Below are positions 8,187 to 17,613 of a stretch of 64,000 nt of DNA, in pieces; within the stretch, counting starts at the first letter, position 1; each line of letters starts with the position of its first letter. The stretch comes from Paradesertivirga superstes (GTDB lineage Bacteria > Bacteroidota > Bacteroidia > Sphingobacteriales > Sphingobacteriaceae): positions 620,001 through 684,000 of the forward strand of contig NZ_JBBJCN010000001.1 of the NCBI RefSeq assembly GCF_037622515.1, in the 5' to 3' direction. A model generated the notes under the pieces. The model was given only the letters and a program-made list of their open reading frames with translations. It made no database searches and was not told the origin of the DNA. The position numbers and the translations under genes are program-made.

Positions 8187-9473
8187 ATGGATCATTTGAT
8201 TCTTTCCAAACCCGGCAAAAGCACTTTTTGTACCACTCAGTTAACTGGCTCAAAAAGTGAAAGTAACCGGGCTCTGATATTAAACGCATTAAGCCGGGGA
8301 AAGGTAAGTGTAAAAAACCTTTCTTCTGCTGATGATACTGTAACACTTTCCGGAATCATTGACAAGCTTGATTCAAAATTAAAAAGTCAAAATCTTGCTG
8401 TTGCCGCAAGTAATGGACCGGATTCTGATAACAGCGCTGAAGTTAATGTGGGTCCTGCCGGGACAGCTATGCGTTTTCTGACAGCATACTTTGCCGTAAC
8501 AGGTGCCGAGGTAATTCTTACCGGAACGGAGCGGATGAAGCAACGTCCTATTGGAATTTTGGTAGATGCATTGCGTAATCTGGGTGCTGAAATTGAGTAT
8601 ATAGAGCAAGACGGCTATCCTCCTTTACGATTCAACAATGAGTTTCAGCAAGTCACTAATAAGATAAAGATCAAAGGAAATATAAGTTCACAATTTATCA
8701 CTGCTTTGCTTCTGGTTGCTCCTTCCCTTGCTAAAGGATTAGAGCTAACAATTGAGGGAGAATTAACATCAAGGCCTTATGTGGAAATGACTTTGTCAAT
8801 GCTTAAAGAAGCAGGAATCGAACATCAATGGGAGAATTCAGTTATTTCTATTGCCCCTCAAAATTTTCAGAATTCTGAAATTACAATTGAACCAGACTGG
8901 AGTGCAGCATCTTACTGGTATTCTATAGCTGCCTTATCAGCAGAAAGCAGCATAACGCTTCCATACTTAAAACAAAATAGTTTACAGGGAGACAGCCGCA
9001 TAAGCACTATTATGGAAAGTTTTGGTATTTCTACAGAATATACCGAAGAAGGCATAATATTAACGAAAACCGACAATGCTATTGATGGTGATTTTTTCGA
9101 TCTTAAGGACTGTCCGGATTTAGCCCAGACTGTTATAGTTTGCAGCGCCGCATTAGGTCATAATGCTACCTTTACAGGACTGGAGACTTTAAAAATTAAA
9201 GAAACAGACCGCATAGCTGCGCTACAAAATGAACTTTCTAAAATTGGAGTTCGTTTGACCGAGGAAAATGAACACTATCATTTAGATTGTTCAAATCTTC
9301 ATTTCCCTGAGAGAGCCAGCATTAGCACTTACGAAGATCATCGCATGGCAATGGCGTTTGCTCCTCTTGCATTAAAAATCAATCAATTGGAAATTGAAGA
9401 ACCTCAGGTAGTCGGCAAATCTTATCCCTTATTCTGGGAAGACTTGAAGAAGGCGGGGTTCGCGGTAGAATAG
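8187..9473 (+). CDS. aroA: 3-phosphoshikimate 1-carboxyvinyltransferase (EPSP synthase)
   Basis: A 428-aa cytoplasmic enzyme joining shikimate-3-phosphate and PEP to make EPSP, step six of the shikimate pathway. Visible family blocks are GSKSESNRALILNALSRG (substrate-binding N-terminus), GPAGTAMRFLTAYFA, the TERMKQRPIGILVDALRNLGA segment, DWSAASYW, KETDRIAAL and TYEDHRMAMAFAPLAL near the C-terminus. The ATG at 8187 directly abuts the TAA of the DAHP synthase gene. Length is typical. Product passes to AroC, encoded next. Confidence 0.95.
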   Translation: MDHLILSKPGKSTFCTTQLTGSKSESNRALILNALSRGKVSVKNLSSADDTVTLSGIIDKLDSKLKSQNLAVAASNGPDSDNSAEVNVGPAGTAMRFLTAYFAVTGAEVILTGTERMKQRPIGILVDALRNLGAEIEYIEQDGYPPLRFNNEFQQVTNKIKIKGNISSQFITALLLVAPSLAKGLELTIEGELTSRPYVEMTLSMLKEAGIEHQWENSVISIAPQNFQNSEITIEPDWSAASYWYSIAALSAESSITLPYLKQNSLQGDSRISTIMESFGISTEYTEEGIILTKTDNAIDGDFFDLKDCPDLAQTVIVCSAALGHNATFTGLETLKIKETDRIAALQNELSKIGVRLTEENEHYHLDCSNLHFPERASISTYEDHRMAMAFAPLALKINQLEIEEPQVVGKSYPLFWEDLKKAGFAVE

Positions 9474-9485
9474 ATATGAGATTTA

Positions 9486-9597
9486 AGATGTGAGATATGA
9501 GAACGTATCGTACATCTTTAATCTCTTTAATAAGTAAAACAAGGAGATCTTAAATTGAGCGTCCTGTCTCAAAATTAAGATCTCATATCTCACATCT
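9486..9597. repeat. 17-bp perfect inverted repeat between aroA and aroC
   Basis: AGATGTGAGATATGAGA at 9486-9502 is the exact reverse complement of 9581-9597, with 78 nt between. The arms are a GAGAT/ATGAG low-complexity word. It could form a large stem in the aro mRNA or be a degenerate intergenic repeat. There is no T run, so it is not a normal terminator. Confidence 0.6.
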
Positions 9598-9603
9598 AAT
9601 AAA

Positions 9604-10704
9604 ATGGCAGGTAACTCATTTGGACAATTGTTCAGCATAACAACTTTTGGCGAATCACACGGTGAAGCTATCGGAGTAATTATTGACGGCTGTCCTTCTA
9701 ATATTGACGTTGATATCGAATTCATTCAAAGCGAACTTGATAAAAGAAAACCAGGTCAATCGAAAATCACAACTCAAAGAAAAGAAAGCGATACCGCTCA
9801 AATCCTTTCAGGTGTTTTTGAAGGAAAAACAACTGGTACACCCATCGCCTTACTTATTCCAAATGAGGACCACCGTTCGAAGGATTACGATCATAATAAA
9901 GATATTTTCCGTCCTTCTCATGCCGATTTTACCTATCAATCAAAGTATGGCATCCGCGATTACCGTGGTGGCGGCAGGTCCTCTGCCCGTGAAACCGCAG
10001 CAAGAGTAGCTGCCGGTGCTATCGCAAAATTATTTCTGCAAAAAAAGGGAATTGAGATTTTCGCCCATGTGTCTTCTGCAGGAACTATTGACGCTCCAAA
10101 CATTAAAATTGATAACATTCAGGAACTGGTTGAAATCAGGGAAAGCAATATTGTGCGCTGTGCTGATCCTGCTACCGCGAATGAAATGATTGATTTTATT
10201 GATCAGGTCAGGAAAGACGGTGATACGGTGGGTGGAAAAGTTTCCTGCATCATAAAAGGCTGTCCTGTAGGTTTGGGCGAACCGGTATTTGATAAGCTTC
10301 ATGCGGATTTAGGTAAAGCGATGCTAAGTATAAATGCAGTACACGGCTTTGATTATGGATCGGGTTTTGCCGGATCAGAAATGAAAGGGTCTGAGCATAA
10401 TGATTTGTTTATTCCAGCATCAGAAAACAAACCAGTCTCCACATTAACTAATTATTCTGGTGGCATACAAGGTGGTATTTCAAACGGGATGGATATCATG
10501 TTCAGAGTTGCATTCAAACCTGTAGCAACCATCATGAGTAGTCAGCAGACGGTAGATAAAGAAGGAAATACCGCTGAAATAAAAGGGAAAGGACGTCATG
10601 ATCCATGTGTTGTACCAAGAGCTGTCGCTATAGTTGAGGCAATGGCTGCATTAGTGATTGCGGACCATTACTTAAGAAACCAGGCTTACAATGACCTTTT
10701 TTAA
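9604..10704 (+). CDS. aroC: Chorismate synthase
   Basis: A 366-aa FMN-dependent enzyme that converts EPSP to chorismate, the last shikimate step. Signatures are TFGESHGEAIGVIIDGCPSN at the N-terminus, RPSHADFTYQSKYGIRDYRG followed by GGRSSARETAARVAAGA, and the C-terminal GKGRHDPCVVPRAVAIVEAM. These cover all three PROSITE-type regions known for the family. It is last in the visible aromatic cluster; the 130-bp gap after aroA has no promoter match that I can see, so co-transcription is likely but not certain. Confidence 0.95.
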   Translation: MAGNSFGQLFSITTFGESHGEAIGVIIDGCPSNIDVDIEFIQSELDKRKPGQSKITTQRKESDTAQILSGVFEGKTTGTPIALLIPNEDHRSKDYDHNKDIFRPSHADFTYQSKYGIRDYRGGGRSSARETAARVAAGAIAKLFLQKKGIEIFAHVSSAGTIDAPNIKIDNIQELVEIRESNIVRCADPATANEMIDFIDQVRKDGDTVGGKVSCIIKGCPVGLGEPVFDKLHADLGKAMLSINAVHGFDYGSGFAGSEMKGSEHNDLFIPASENKPVSTLTNYSGGIQGGISNGMDIMFRVAFKPVATIMSSQQTVDKEGNTAEIKGKGRHDPCVVPRAVAIVEAMAALVIADHYLRNQAYNDLF

Positions 10705-11222
10705 GTAGAATGCTGATATGAACAGGAGCTCACATCAGCATTTGTACAGGTTTTGGGGAGGTTGATCAAGAAATCAACCTTTCAAATACATGATAGAGGT
10801 AGGGGAATATCGTTTTGCACTTATTTCTCATTGTGTTTAGCTCTCCAATAGATCACACATTCAACCTTTACATTAAACACGTGTCAGGTTTGAACAAATC
10901 GCTGAAACATTTTCCTGTTTCAGTTTCTCAGTAAATTCAGCTGAAAGATCGTAATTAAACACCTCTTACCTTGCTGAGACTTTCTTCTCTAAACCAGTAT
11001 AAATTTATCCTCTTTTATTAATACAATAATATATGTTAGAGTGCGCGATGGACAGCCAGCATTTTGAGGCGTTCAATGCTTTAATAATATACCACAAAGC
11101 AAAGAATTAAGAAACTAATTCGCCCGGCATTTATGAAATCTTTATCCCAAAATTGAATGGTGACAGAAATGAATTTCTATGGAAATAGACATTTAGTACA
11201 ACAACTTTTCGAGGGGGGATGA
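10705..11222. other. 518-bp intergenic region with two hairpins, no gene
   Basis: No coding region is supported. Just after aroC, ATGCTGAT (10710-10717) pairs with ATCAGCAT about 16 nt later, and AGGTTGATcaagaaATCAACCT lies at about 10758-10779. Neither has a strong T run; either could be a weak terminator of the aro transcript. The rest appears unstructured. Confidence 0.5.
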
Positions 11223-12413
11223 TTATACTTTAAAATAGCTCTTAGGCATTTTTCCGGTCTCTTTTTTAAAGGCCCGATAAAAAGTGGTGCTGCTTTTAAA
11301 GCCGGAATCATTAGCGATAGCCTCAATGGTCATTTGATTAGCTTTTACCGGAAACTGATCAATAAAATACTTTATACGATAAGAATTCACCCAATCACGA
11401 AAATTATTTCCGATTAAAGTATTGATAACAAAAGAGCAGTGATGTATGGGTATTTTTAACGCTTGTGCAAGATTCATTATTTGAAAATCGTGGTTCAGAA
11501 AAGGTTTTTCTCCCTTCATAAACTCTTCGAGTGCGATCAAATACACATCGCCTAATTCTGATGATATAATTTTATTAGAATTCTCTTCAGTTTGAATTAT
11601 GGCAGCTGAATTAACGGCTTTAACTTCAAACTTATCAGACACTAATATATATTTATAAAGAAGATCTGGCCGGTATAATATGTAAAGCACAATAAATAAG
11701 AAAATCACTGCATTAACAGATGTATACCATTGAGCATTTATCTGAACTCCAACAAAGAGTTCCGGGCGATTAATAAAAACAGGGATAATCCTGACAATTT
11801 GAACAAGGCTAATTATTATCATTAAAGACAATAGCCAAATCCCAATCGACTTATCGCCTTCTTTTTTACTGACTAATATTTTTGATTGTAACAGGATATA
11901 CCATGTAAATAAAAGATATATGATAAATAATACAGGCCTGAAAAACAGATGATAATAATAAGGAAAATAACCTGTAGTCATTTTTAATAAATTTGCAGGA
12001 TCTTCAACCATTTGCATTGTAACTGAACCCCAACTTACTGAGGAAAAGTACCAGGGTAAAGCTTCTATAACAGCTAACAAAGCCGGAATAAAATGCAGCC
12101 ATTCTATTTTATTAATTTCACTTTTCTTTTTAACAATACAGTTTACATATAAAAAAAGACATGCAGGAGCCGCATATGAAAAAGGATTAAAAAAATGGAG
12201 AAGGAACGGCAGGTTAACTAAGTCCCCACTTTTTATTAACACATATAACACATTCTGCCCGACGCGGGCGAATAAAACAACAGCAATTAAACGGTTTAAA
12301 AACCTATATTTTTGTCTGGAAAAAAATAAATGCAGGGAAAATAACAGGATCAAAAAAGTTCCTGAAATAATTACCCAGTCAAAAACCTGATCAAACTCGT
12401 TAAAACTGTCCAT
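11223..12413 (-). CDS. Membrane-anchored AraC-family transcriptional regulator
   Basis: A 396-aa protein with about seven hydrophobic segments in residues 10-255 (for example VIISGTFLILLFSLHLFF and AVIFLFIVLYILY) followed by a cytoplasmic AraC HTH domain at about 290-395. The HTH shows HDFQIMNLAQALKIPIHHC, NFRDWVNSYRIKYF and the second HTH ending IANDSGFKSSTTFYRAFKKETG, then KMPKSYF. This 7TM-HTH_18 layout is a Bacteroidota-typical one-component sensor/regulator. The ligand and target genes are unknown. It is separated from its neighbours by gaps, on the strand opposite to aroC. Confidence 0.85.
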   Translation of the reverse strand: MDSFNEFDQVFDWVIISGTFLILLFSLHLFFSRQKYRFLNRLIAVVLFARVGQNVLYVLIKSGDLVNLPFLLHFFNPFSYAAPACLFLYVNCIVKKKSEINKIEWLHFIPALLAVIEALPWYFSSVSWGSVTMQMVEDPANLLKMTTGYFPYYYHLFFRPVLFIIYLLFTWYILLQSKILVSKKEGDKSIGIWLLSLMIIISLVQIVRIIPVFINRPELFVGVQINAQWYTSVNAVIFLFIVLYILYRPDLLYKYILVSDKFEVKAVNSAAIIQTEENSNKIISSELGDVYLIALEEFMKGEKPFLNHDFQIMNLAQALKIPIHHCSFVINTLIGNNFRDWVNSYRIKYFIDQFPVKANQMTIEAIANDSGFKSSTTFYRAFKKETGKMPKSYFKV

Positions 12414-12566
12414 TATGTCACATATTATCAGATTAATAATCGTGATCTAAACCATGAATTTTTAAGACAATTTCTCTAACCCAAAACATAGCAATGCTGT
12501 AAAGTACAAATAAAATTGTATTAACATTTCTGCCAGACGGTGTTTGATCCTGCAAACTTTCTTTTT

Positions 12567-14969
12567 TTAAAACCAGGCTGGAAACTTTGCAGGATTGGCC
12601 TCGCTCATCATACCATAAACCGCTTCAACAATATCATCAACAGAAGGCTTAGTAAAATAATCACCATCGGTACCATATGGTGGCCTGTGTTCTTTAGCCG
12701 TGATAGTTCCTGGAGCGCTGTCCAAATAATAATAGCCTTTCTGTTTTTCTACAATCTGCTGTAAGATAAATGCCGAAGCGCCTCCCGGCACATCTTCGTC
12801 AGCCACTATTAATTTGTTGGTTTTACTTAAAGACTTTACACAAACTTCATTTAAATCAAAGGGATGAAGAGTCTGAGGGTCGACAATCTCGATCGAAATT
12901 CCTAATCTTTCAAGTTCTTCCACGGCATCCTGAACTACACGTAACGTAGATCCATAGGATACAACTGTTATATCACTTCCCTCTTTCACAACCTCGGCGC
13001 TGCCAAGCGGAACTGTAAAATCACCCGGGTTAGAAGGCAGTCTCTCTTTAAGGCGGTAGCCATTTAAATTTTCTATAACTATAGCAGGTTCATCACCCCT
13101 TAATAAGGTATTGTACAGACCGGCAGCCTGTGTCATATTTCGGGGAACACAGATATGGATTCCCCGCATAGCGCCCAGTATCATGGACATAGGAGACCCT
13201 GAATGCCATATTCCCTCAAGCCGGTGACCGCGTGTTCTGATAATCAGCGGAGATTTCTGGCCTCCTTTAGTCCGGTAACTTAAGCATGCCAGATCATCAC
13301 TTATTACATAGAGCGCATATAGCACATAATCCAAATATTGAATTTCGGCAATCGGCCTGAGTCCGCGTAAAGCCATTCCGATGCCCTGGCCGATAATGGT
13401 ACTCTCTCTTATACCGGTATCAGCAACTCTGATTTTCCCATGCTTGGCCTGCAAACCCGCAAAGCCCTGATTTACATCACCTATACTTCCAACATCTTCC
13501 CCGAATGCAAGAATTCTGGCATCCCGGCAAAAATTCTCATCAAAACAAGCGTTTAAAATTTCCCTGCCGTCAATTAATTTTGCATCATCATCATATTCTG
13601 CCTTTATAACAGGCACGTTAAACGGCGATTCGAGGGATTGAGTAAATAGCTTTGAATTATAACGCTCACGGTTTAAGTCTAGATGTTTATGGTACCAGTT
13701 CAAAAGATTCTGCTTAGCTTCAGAATTATCATTCGCCAGGTACCTTACAGCTTTCCGTATCGCCATGAAAACATCGGTTCTTATAACCTCTTTATTTGTT
13801 CTTAGCGGAGCTGCCAGCCTGTCAAAGTCGTCGCGGTTAAAAGAGCTTAGTAATTCAGCGGCTTCCCGGGCTTCCCGTATTAAAACATTATGAAAAGCAT
13901 CCCATGCTGTCTTTTGGCATTCCTTTACGTACTTTTTTGCTTCGTTTTCTATTTCAGCCAATTCCTCTTCTGTAGCAACAGCAGATTCCAGCACCCAATT
14001 CCTCATTCTTAAAAGGCAATCGTATTCAGCTTCCCAGCTCAGGCGCTCCTGAGATTTATATCGTTCGTGAGAGCCTGAGGAAGAATGACCTTGTGGCTGA
14101 GTCATTTCCCAGACATGAATCATTACGGGAATATGCTTCTCCCTGCAAATTTGTATGGCTTTTTCATACGTTTCGCATAAACCGGGATAATCCCATCCCT
14201 TTACTTTAAAGATCTCAAAGCCCTCGCCTTTATCATCGCGCTGAAAGCCTCGTAAAACTTCAGAAATATCCTGTTTTGTAGTCTGGTATTTTTGGGGAAC
14301 GGAAATAGCGTAACTATCATCCCATATAGAAATAGCCAGCGGAACCTGAAGTACACCCGCAGCATTTACCGCTTCAAAAAAAACGCCTTCCGAAGTAGAA
14401 CCATTCCCAATTGTCCCGAAAGCGACTTCATTTCCCTCAACAGAAAAATTCTTCAAGACATCCAGTTCAGGATTTTGTCTGTAAAGTTTGGAGGCCTGAG
14501 CAAGCCCGACTAGCCGGGCCATTTGCCCTCCTGTAGTTGAAATATCTGCGGAAGTCATTTTCATTTCCGTTTGATTTTTCCAGGAGCCATCTTCATTCAA
14601 AATGCGGGTCGAAAAATGGGCATTCATTTGGCGTCCACCAGAAAATGGTTCTTCTGTCACTTCCGTATTTGCATATAACTGAGAAAAGAACTCAGTGATG
14701 GTGCCCATCCCCGTAGCAAACATAAACGTCTGATCCCTGTAATAGCCAGACCGCCAGTCGCCCTTTTTAAAGGCTTTAGCCATCGCCACCTGGGCGACTT
14801 CCTTGCCGTCGCCAAAAATCCCAAATTTTGCTTTACCGGTAAGTACCTCTCTCCGGCCAAGCAAACTCGTCTGACGGCTTTCATAGCAAATACGGTAATC
14901 ATTCAGTACAATATGTTTGAAATCTTCAAAGCTTAGCTCAGAAACATCGAATTGATTAGTTACTTTCAT
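12567..14969 (-). CDS. Alpha-keto acid dehydrogenase E1, fused alpha and beta subunits
   Basis: An 800-aa thiamine-diphosphate enzyme, likely the branched-chain 2-oxoacid dehydrogenase-type E1 found fused in Bacteroidota. Residues about 1-410 are the alpha part: YYRDQTFM, then the TPP-binding stretch starting GNGSTSEGVFFEAVNAAG, and GHSSSGSHERYKSQERL (phosphorylation-loop region). Residues about 465-800 are the beta part: AFGEDVGSIGDVNQGFAGL, DTGIRESTIIGQGIGMALRG, PIAEIQYLDYV, the Glu catalytic segment, VVSYGSTL and ADEDVPGGASAFILQQI. Separate E2/E3 genes are not nearby. It would decarboxylate a 2-oxoacid for acyl-CoA formation. Substrate specificity cannot be read from sequence. Confidence 0.88.
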   Translation of the reverse strand: MKVTNQFDVSELSFEDFKHIVLNDYRICYESRQTSLLGRREVLTGKAKFGIFGDGKEVAQVAMAKAFKKGDWRSGYYRDQTFMFATGMGTITEFFSQLYANTEVTEEPFSGGRQMNAHFSTRILNEDGSWKNQTEMKMTSADISTTGGQMARLVGLAQASKLYRQNPELDVLKNFSVEGNEVAFGTIGNGSTSEGVFFEAVNAAGVLQVPLAISIWDDSYAISVPQKYQTTKQDISEVLRGFQRDDKGEGFEIFKVKGWDYPGLCETYEKAIQICREKHIPVMIHVWEMTQPQGHSSSGSHERYKSQERLSWEAEYDCLLRMRNWVLESAVATEEELAEIENEAKKYVKECQKTAWDAFHNVLIREAREAAELLSSFNRDDFDRLAAPLRTNKEVIRTDVFMAIRKAVRYLANDNSEAKQNLLNWYHKHLDLNRERYNSKLFTQSLESPFNVPVIKAEYDDDAKLIDGREILNACFDENFCRDARILAFGEDVGSIGDVNQGFAGLQAKHGKIRVADTGIRESTIIGQGIGMALRGLRPIAEIQYLDYVLYALYVISDDLACLSYRTKGGQKSPLIIRTRGHRLEGIWHSGSPMSMILGAMRGIHICVPRNMTQAAGLYNTLLRGDEPAIVIENLNGYRLKERLPSNPGDFTVPLGSAEVVKEGSDITVVSYGSTLRVVQDAVEELERLGISIEIVDPQTLHPFDLNEVCVKSLSKTNKLIVADEDVPGGASAFILQQIVEKQKGYYYLDSAPGTITAKEHRPPYGTDGDYFTKPSVDDIVEAVYGMMSEANPAKFPAWF

Positions 14970-15066
14970 CTTGGGACAGGCATATCTTACTCCAGTTCCA
15001 AAATTAATAAAATATACATGTTATGAAACCCTATCTTTATTAATGCGTAGAATAATGAAATCAGTA

Positions 15067-15094
15067 TTGAATATTAAAAATAAATATATCTTTG
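15067..15094 (+). promoter_or_regulatory. Promoter upstream of the DUF1573 gene
   Basis: TATCTTTG at 15087-15094 matches the -7 consensus and TTG lies at 15067-15069, 17 nt upstream. The ATG is at 15189, giving a 5' UTR of about 90 nt. Confidence 0.55.
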
Positions 15095-15188
15095 TACAAC
15101 ACTTGAATAAAACCGCCGTTTTACATCTATTATTAAATTGAAATTAAACCCTGGCGTAATGATTCAGTCTAATTAAAAAACAGAAAAA

Positions 15189-15581
15189 ATGAAAAAGCTA
15201 TTTACATTTTGCGCAGTTATCTTGAGTTTTGTTGCAATAACCGCTATGAAGGCAGGCGTTGAAGCGGAATTTAAGTTTGAAGAAGAAACGCATGATTTTG
15301 GCAAGATAACTCAGGGTAAGCCTGTAACTTATGAATTTAAGTTTACCAATGTAGGAGATTCACCTATCATAATTTCAAATGTTGAAGCATCTTGTGGCTG
15401 TACAGTACCAAAATACTCCAGTACACCAGTAAAAAAAGGCGAAGCAGGAGTTATTACAGCAACTTTTAATGCCGCAGCTGTAGGATCATTTAACAAAGTA
15501 ATAACGGTTAAATCAAACGCCAAAACGCCGGTTAAATATCTATATATTAAAGGCGAAGTCGTTTCAACCAGCAGCAGATAA
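15189..15581 (+). CDS. DUF1573 secreted protein
   Basis: A 130-aa exported protein. Residues 1-20 form a signal peptide. The remainder is one immunoglobulin-like DUF1573 domain with FEEETHDFGKITQGKPVTYEFKFTN (quoted up to the conserved FG-I motif), the family hallmark ASCGCTVPKYS and GVITATFNA. The two cysteines in the SCGCT motif are characteristic. Function is unknown; the family is abundant in Bacteroidota periplasm. A strong terminator follows at 15603-15634. It appears monocistronic. Confidence 0.88.
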   Translation: MKKLFTFCAVILSFVAITAMKAGVEAEFKFEEETHDFGKITQGKPVTYEFKFTNVGDSPIIISNVEASCGCTVPKYSSTPVKKGEAGVITATFNAAAVGSFNKVITVKSNAKTPVKYLYIKGEVVSTSSR

Positions 15582-15602
15582 TTAATAATCAATAAGATTT
15601 TG

Positions 15603-15634
15603 AAAAACCTCTCTGCTAACAGAGAGGTTTTTTT
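15603..15634 (+). terminator. Rho-independent terminator after DUF1573 gene
   Basis: An 11-bp stem AAACCTCTCTG (15605-15615) / CAGAGAGGTTT (15620-15630) with a 4-nt loop is followed by a T run. It closes the DUF1573 transcript. Confidence 0.9.
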
Positions 15635-15641
15635 ATTTTTG
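15634..15641 (+). promoter_or_regulatory. TATTTTTG box 6 nt before the aminotransferase ATG
   Basis: The -7 match begins inside the T run of the preceding terminator and ends 6 nt before ATG 15648. A start at the normal distance would fall on or near the A of ATG, implying a leaderless mRNA. No -33 TTTG is clear. Confidence 0.45.
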
Positions 15642-15647
15642 TAACCC

Positions 15648-16871
15648 ATGCCACAAATCTCTAACAAGGGAAAGCAGATGCCTGCTTCTCCTATTCGTAA
15701 ATTAACACCATATGCCGACAAGGCTAAAAAGCTTGGCAGAAAGGTATATCATTTAAATATCGGACAGCCCGATATTGAAACACCTGAAGTCATGATTAAT
15801 GCCATCAAAAACATTGACTTTAAGGTTTGGGCCTATACACAGTCTGAGGGTAATTTATCATACCGTGAGAAATTAGTTGAATATTACAACCATGCGGGAT
15901 ACAATATACATATTGAAGATATATTTGTTACCACCGGGGCCTCTGAAGCAATTGTAATAGCGATGCAAACCTGCATGGACGATGGCGATGAAATTATTAT
16001 TCCGGAACCATTTTATGCAAATTACAATGCATTTGCATGGATGAGTAATGTAACTATAAAGCCGGTTCTGTCGACTATTGAAACCGGATTTGCATTACCT
16101 GCCATCAGCGAATTTGAAAAGCAGATAACTGATAAAACAAAAGCAATATTTATTTGCAATCCCAATAACCCGACGGGTTATTTGTATTCATATGAAGAAC
16201 TGGTAGAGTTAAAAAAGCTCTGCTTAAAGTATGATTTGTATCTTTTCGCAGATGAGGCGTACCGTGAGTTTTGTTATGATGATAATAAGTTCTATTCGCC
16301 AATGCACCTTGAGGGTATTGATGATAACGTACTTATTTTCGACAGTGTTTCTAAAAGATACAGCGCATGTGGTGCACGCTTAGGGTGTTTTATCACTAAA
16401 AATAAAAAAGTAATCCAAACAGCTTTAAAGTTTGCCCAGGCCAGGCTAAGTCCCGGAATGGTTTCTCAAATAGCTGCTGAGGCAGCGGTAGACACACCGG
16501 CATCTTACTTTGAAAGGGTGAATAAAGAATATGTTGAAAGACGGAATATGCTTGTAGCGGCTTTAAATAAAATGGAAGGCGTTTTTTGCCCCAATCCCGG
16601 GGGAGCTTTTTATGTTGTAGCCCGCTTTCCGGTAGATGATTCAGAGAAATTCTGTCAGTGGATGCTGGAAGAATTTTCGTATGACAATCAGACAGTAATG
16701 ATGGCTCCGGCGGCAGGTTTTTACAGCACTCCCGGCGCCGGGAAAGACCAAATAAGATTGGCATATGTTTTGAACAAGAAAGATTTAGCAAACGCAATGA
16801 TTTGCCTGGAAAAAGCGTTACTGGAATACCCCGGCCGTAAAACAGGCGAGAGGTTAAAGGTAGAAGCTTAA
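15648..16871 (+). CDS. PLP-dependent class I/II aminotransferase (aspartate aminotransferase-like)
   Basis: A 407-aa fold-type I aminotransferase. Visible are LNIGQPDIETP near the N-terminus, TTGASEAIVIAMQTCMDDGDE, the conserved substrate/PLP block ICNPNNPTGY, ADEAYREFCYD (PLP-stacking/pyridine-N Asp) and the Schiff-base Lys in SVSKRYSACGARLG. Most annotation would call it aspartate or aromatic aminotransferase; substrate choice cannot be fixed by eye. It lies close behind the DUF1573 terminator and could start as a leaderless transcript from TATTTTTG at 15634. The next feature is the tmRNA. Confidence 0.9.
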   Translation: MPQISNKGKQMPASPIRKLTPYADKAKKLGRKVYHLNIGQPDIETPEVMINAIKNIDFKVWAYTQSEGNLSYREKLVEYYNHAGYNIHIEDIFVTTGASEAIVIAMQTCMDDGDEIIIPEPFYANYNAFAWMSNVTIKPVLSTIETGFALPAISEFEKQITDKTKAIFICNPNNPTGYLYSYEELVELKKLCLKYDLYLFADEAYREFCYDDNKFYSPMHLEGIDDNVLIFDSVSKRYSACGARLGCFITKNKKVIQTALKFAQARLSPGMVSQIAAEAAVDTPASYFERVNKEYVERRNMLVAALNKMEGVFCPNPGGAFYVVARFPVDDSEKFCQWMLEEFSYDNQTVMMAPAAGFYSTPGAGKDQIRLAYVLNKKDLANAMICLEKALLEYPGRKTGERLKVEA

Positions 16872-16965
16872 AGGCCAACATTTAGCGATTAAAGGCGAGT
16901 AACCGAGAATTTTATTTTTTTACTTTTTATTTTTTTTTTACTTTTTACTTTTTACTTTAAAATAC

Positions 16966-17332
16966 GGGCCCGACCGGAATTGACAGGATGGCGGCAGGTA
17001 TGTAAGCATGCAGCGCGTTGTGAGTATAGCGCTCAAATCTGAACTCTCAAAACAATAATTGGCGAAAATAACTACGCCTTAGCTGCCTAATTTAGAATTA
17101 GCATAGCTTTTGTCCCGCTGGTATTCTGTTCTGTTATATCAGCATACGGGGCATCGATCAACAGAACTGGTTTGGTTAAGGGTGCGAAAACCGAACGAGA
17201 TAAAGCACATAAGGAAGACGGTACAGGCAATCGGCCAGCCTTCCCCTTCCCGACAATTAAATGGCAGATAAGCATGTAGAAAGCATAATTTGTTCCATGT
17301 TTGGACGAGAGTTCGAATCTCTCCGGGTCCAC
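16966..17332 (+). ncRNA. ssrA: tmRNA (ssrA)
   Basis: A 367-nt transfer-messenger RNA. The 5' acceptor strand GGGCCCG (16966-16972) pairs with CGGGTCC (17325-17331), followed by discriminator A17332. GGTTCGAATC-like GAGTTCGAATCTCTC at the 3' end is the T-arm. The resume ORF at 17061-17090 encodes GENNYALAA then TAA, giving tag (A)GENNYALAA, typical of Bacteroidota. CCA does not directly follow position 17332, so it may be added after transcription. The function is rescue of stalled ribosomes with SmpB. The upstream 60 bp is almost pure T/A with TTACTTTTTA repeats. Confidence 0.96.
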
Positions 17333-17345
17333 ACCAAGCAAATTC

Positions 17346-17378
17346 AACCCTTATAATTCATTTTATAAGGGTTTTTTA
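17346..17378 (+). terminator. tmRNA terminator
   Basis: AACCCTTATAA (17346-17356) pairs with TTATAAGGGTT (17363-17373), with a 6-nt loop and a following T run. It lies just 3' of ssrA. Confidence 0.9.
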
Positions 17379-17613
17379 TTTTAATTCAGTTCTTTTTACT
17401 ATATACCCGCTTCCGGGTATTGATAATATGTGCAGATATAATTTAATTTGTTTAGTTTTAGGATATGAAATTTTTCATCCTGGTTAAGGGGTATAAATAA
17501 TCAAAGATTTATTTTTCAAATGTTGGTTTTACGGGATATAATACCTGTGAAGATGTATTAATATCGTTGATTTTATTCAGGACAAATTTTAAGAGGGGAT
17601 TCAGCAAGTTTTA

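Noticed and set aside
16905..16965. Poly-T tract before the tmRNA as a terminator of the aminotransferase gene
   Set aside because: No stem precedes the T runs; it looks like an AT-rich repeat and promoter-region sequence.
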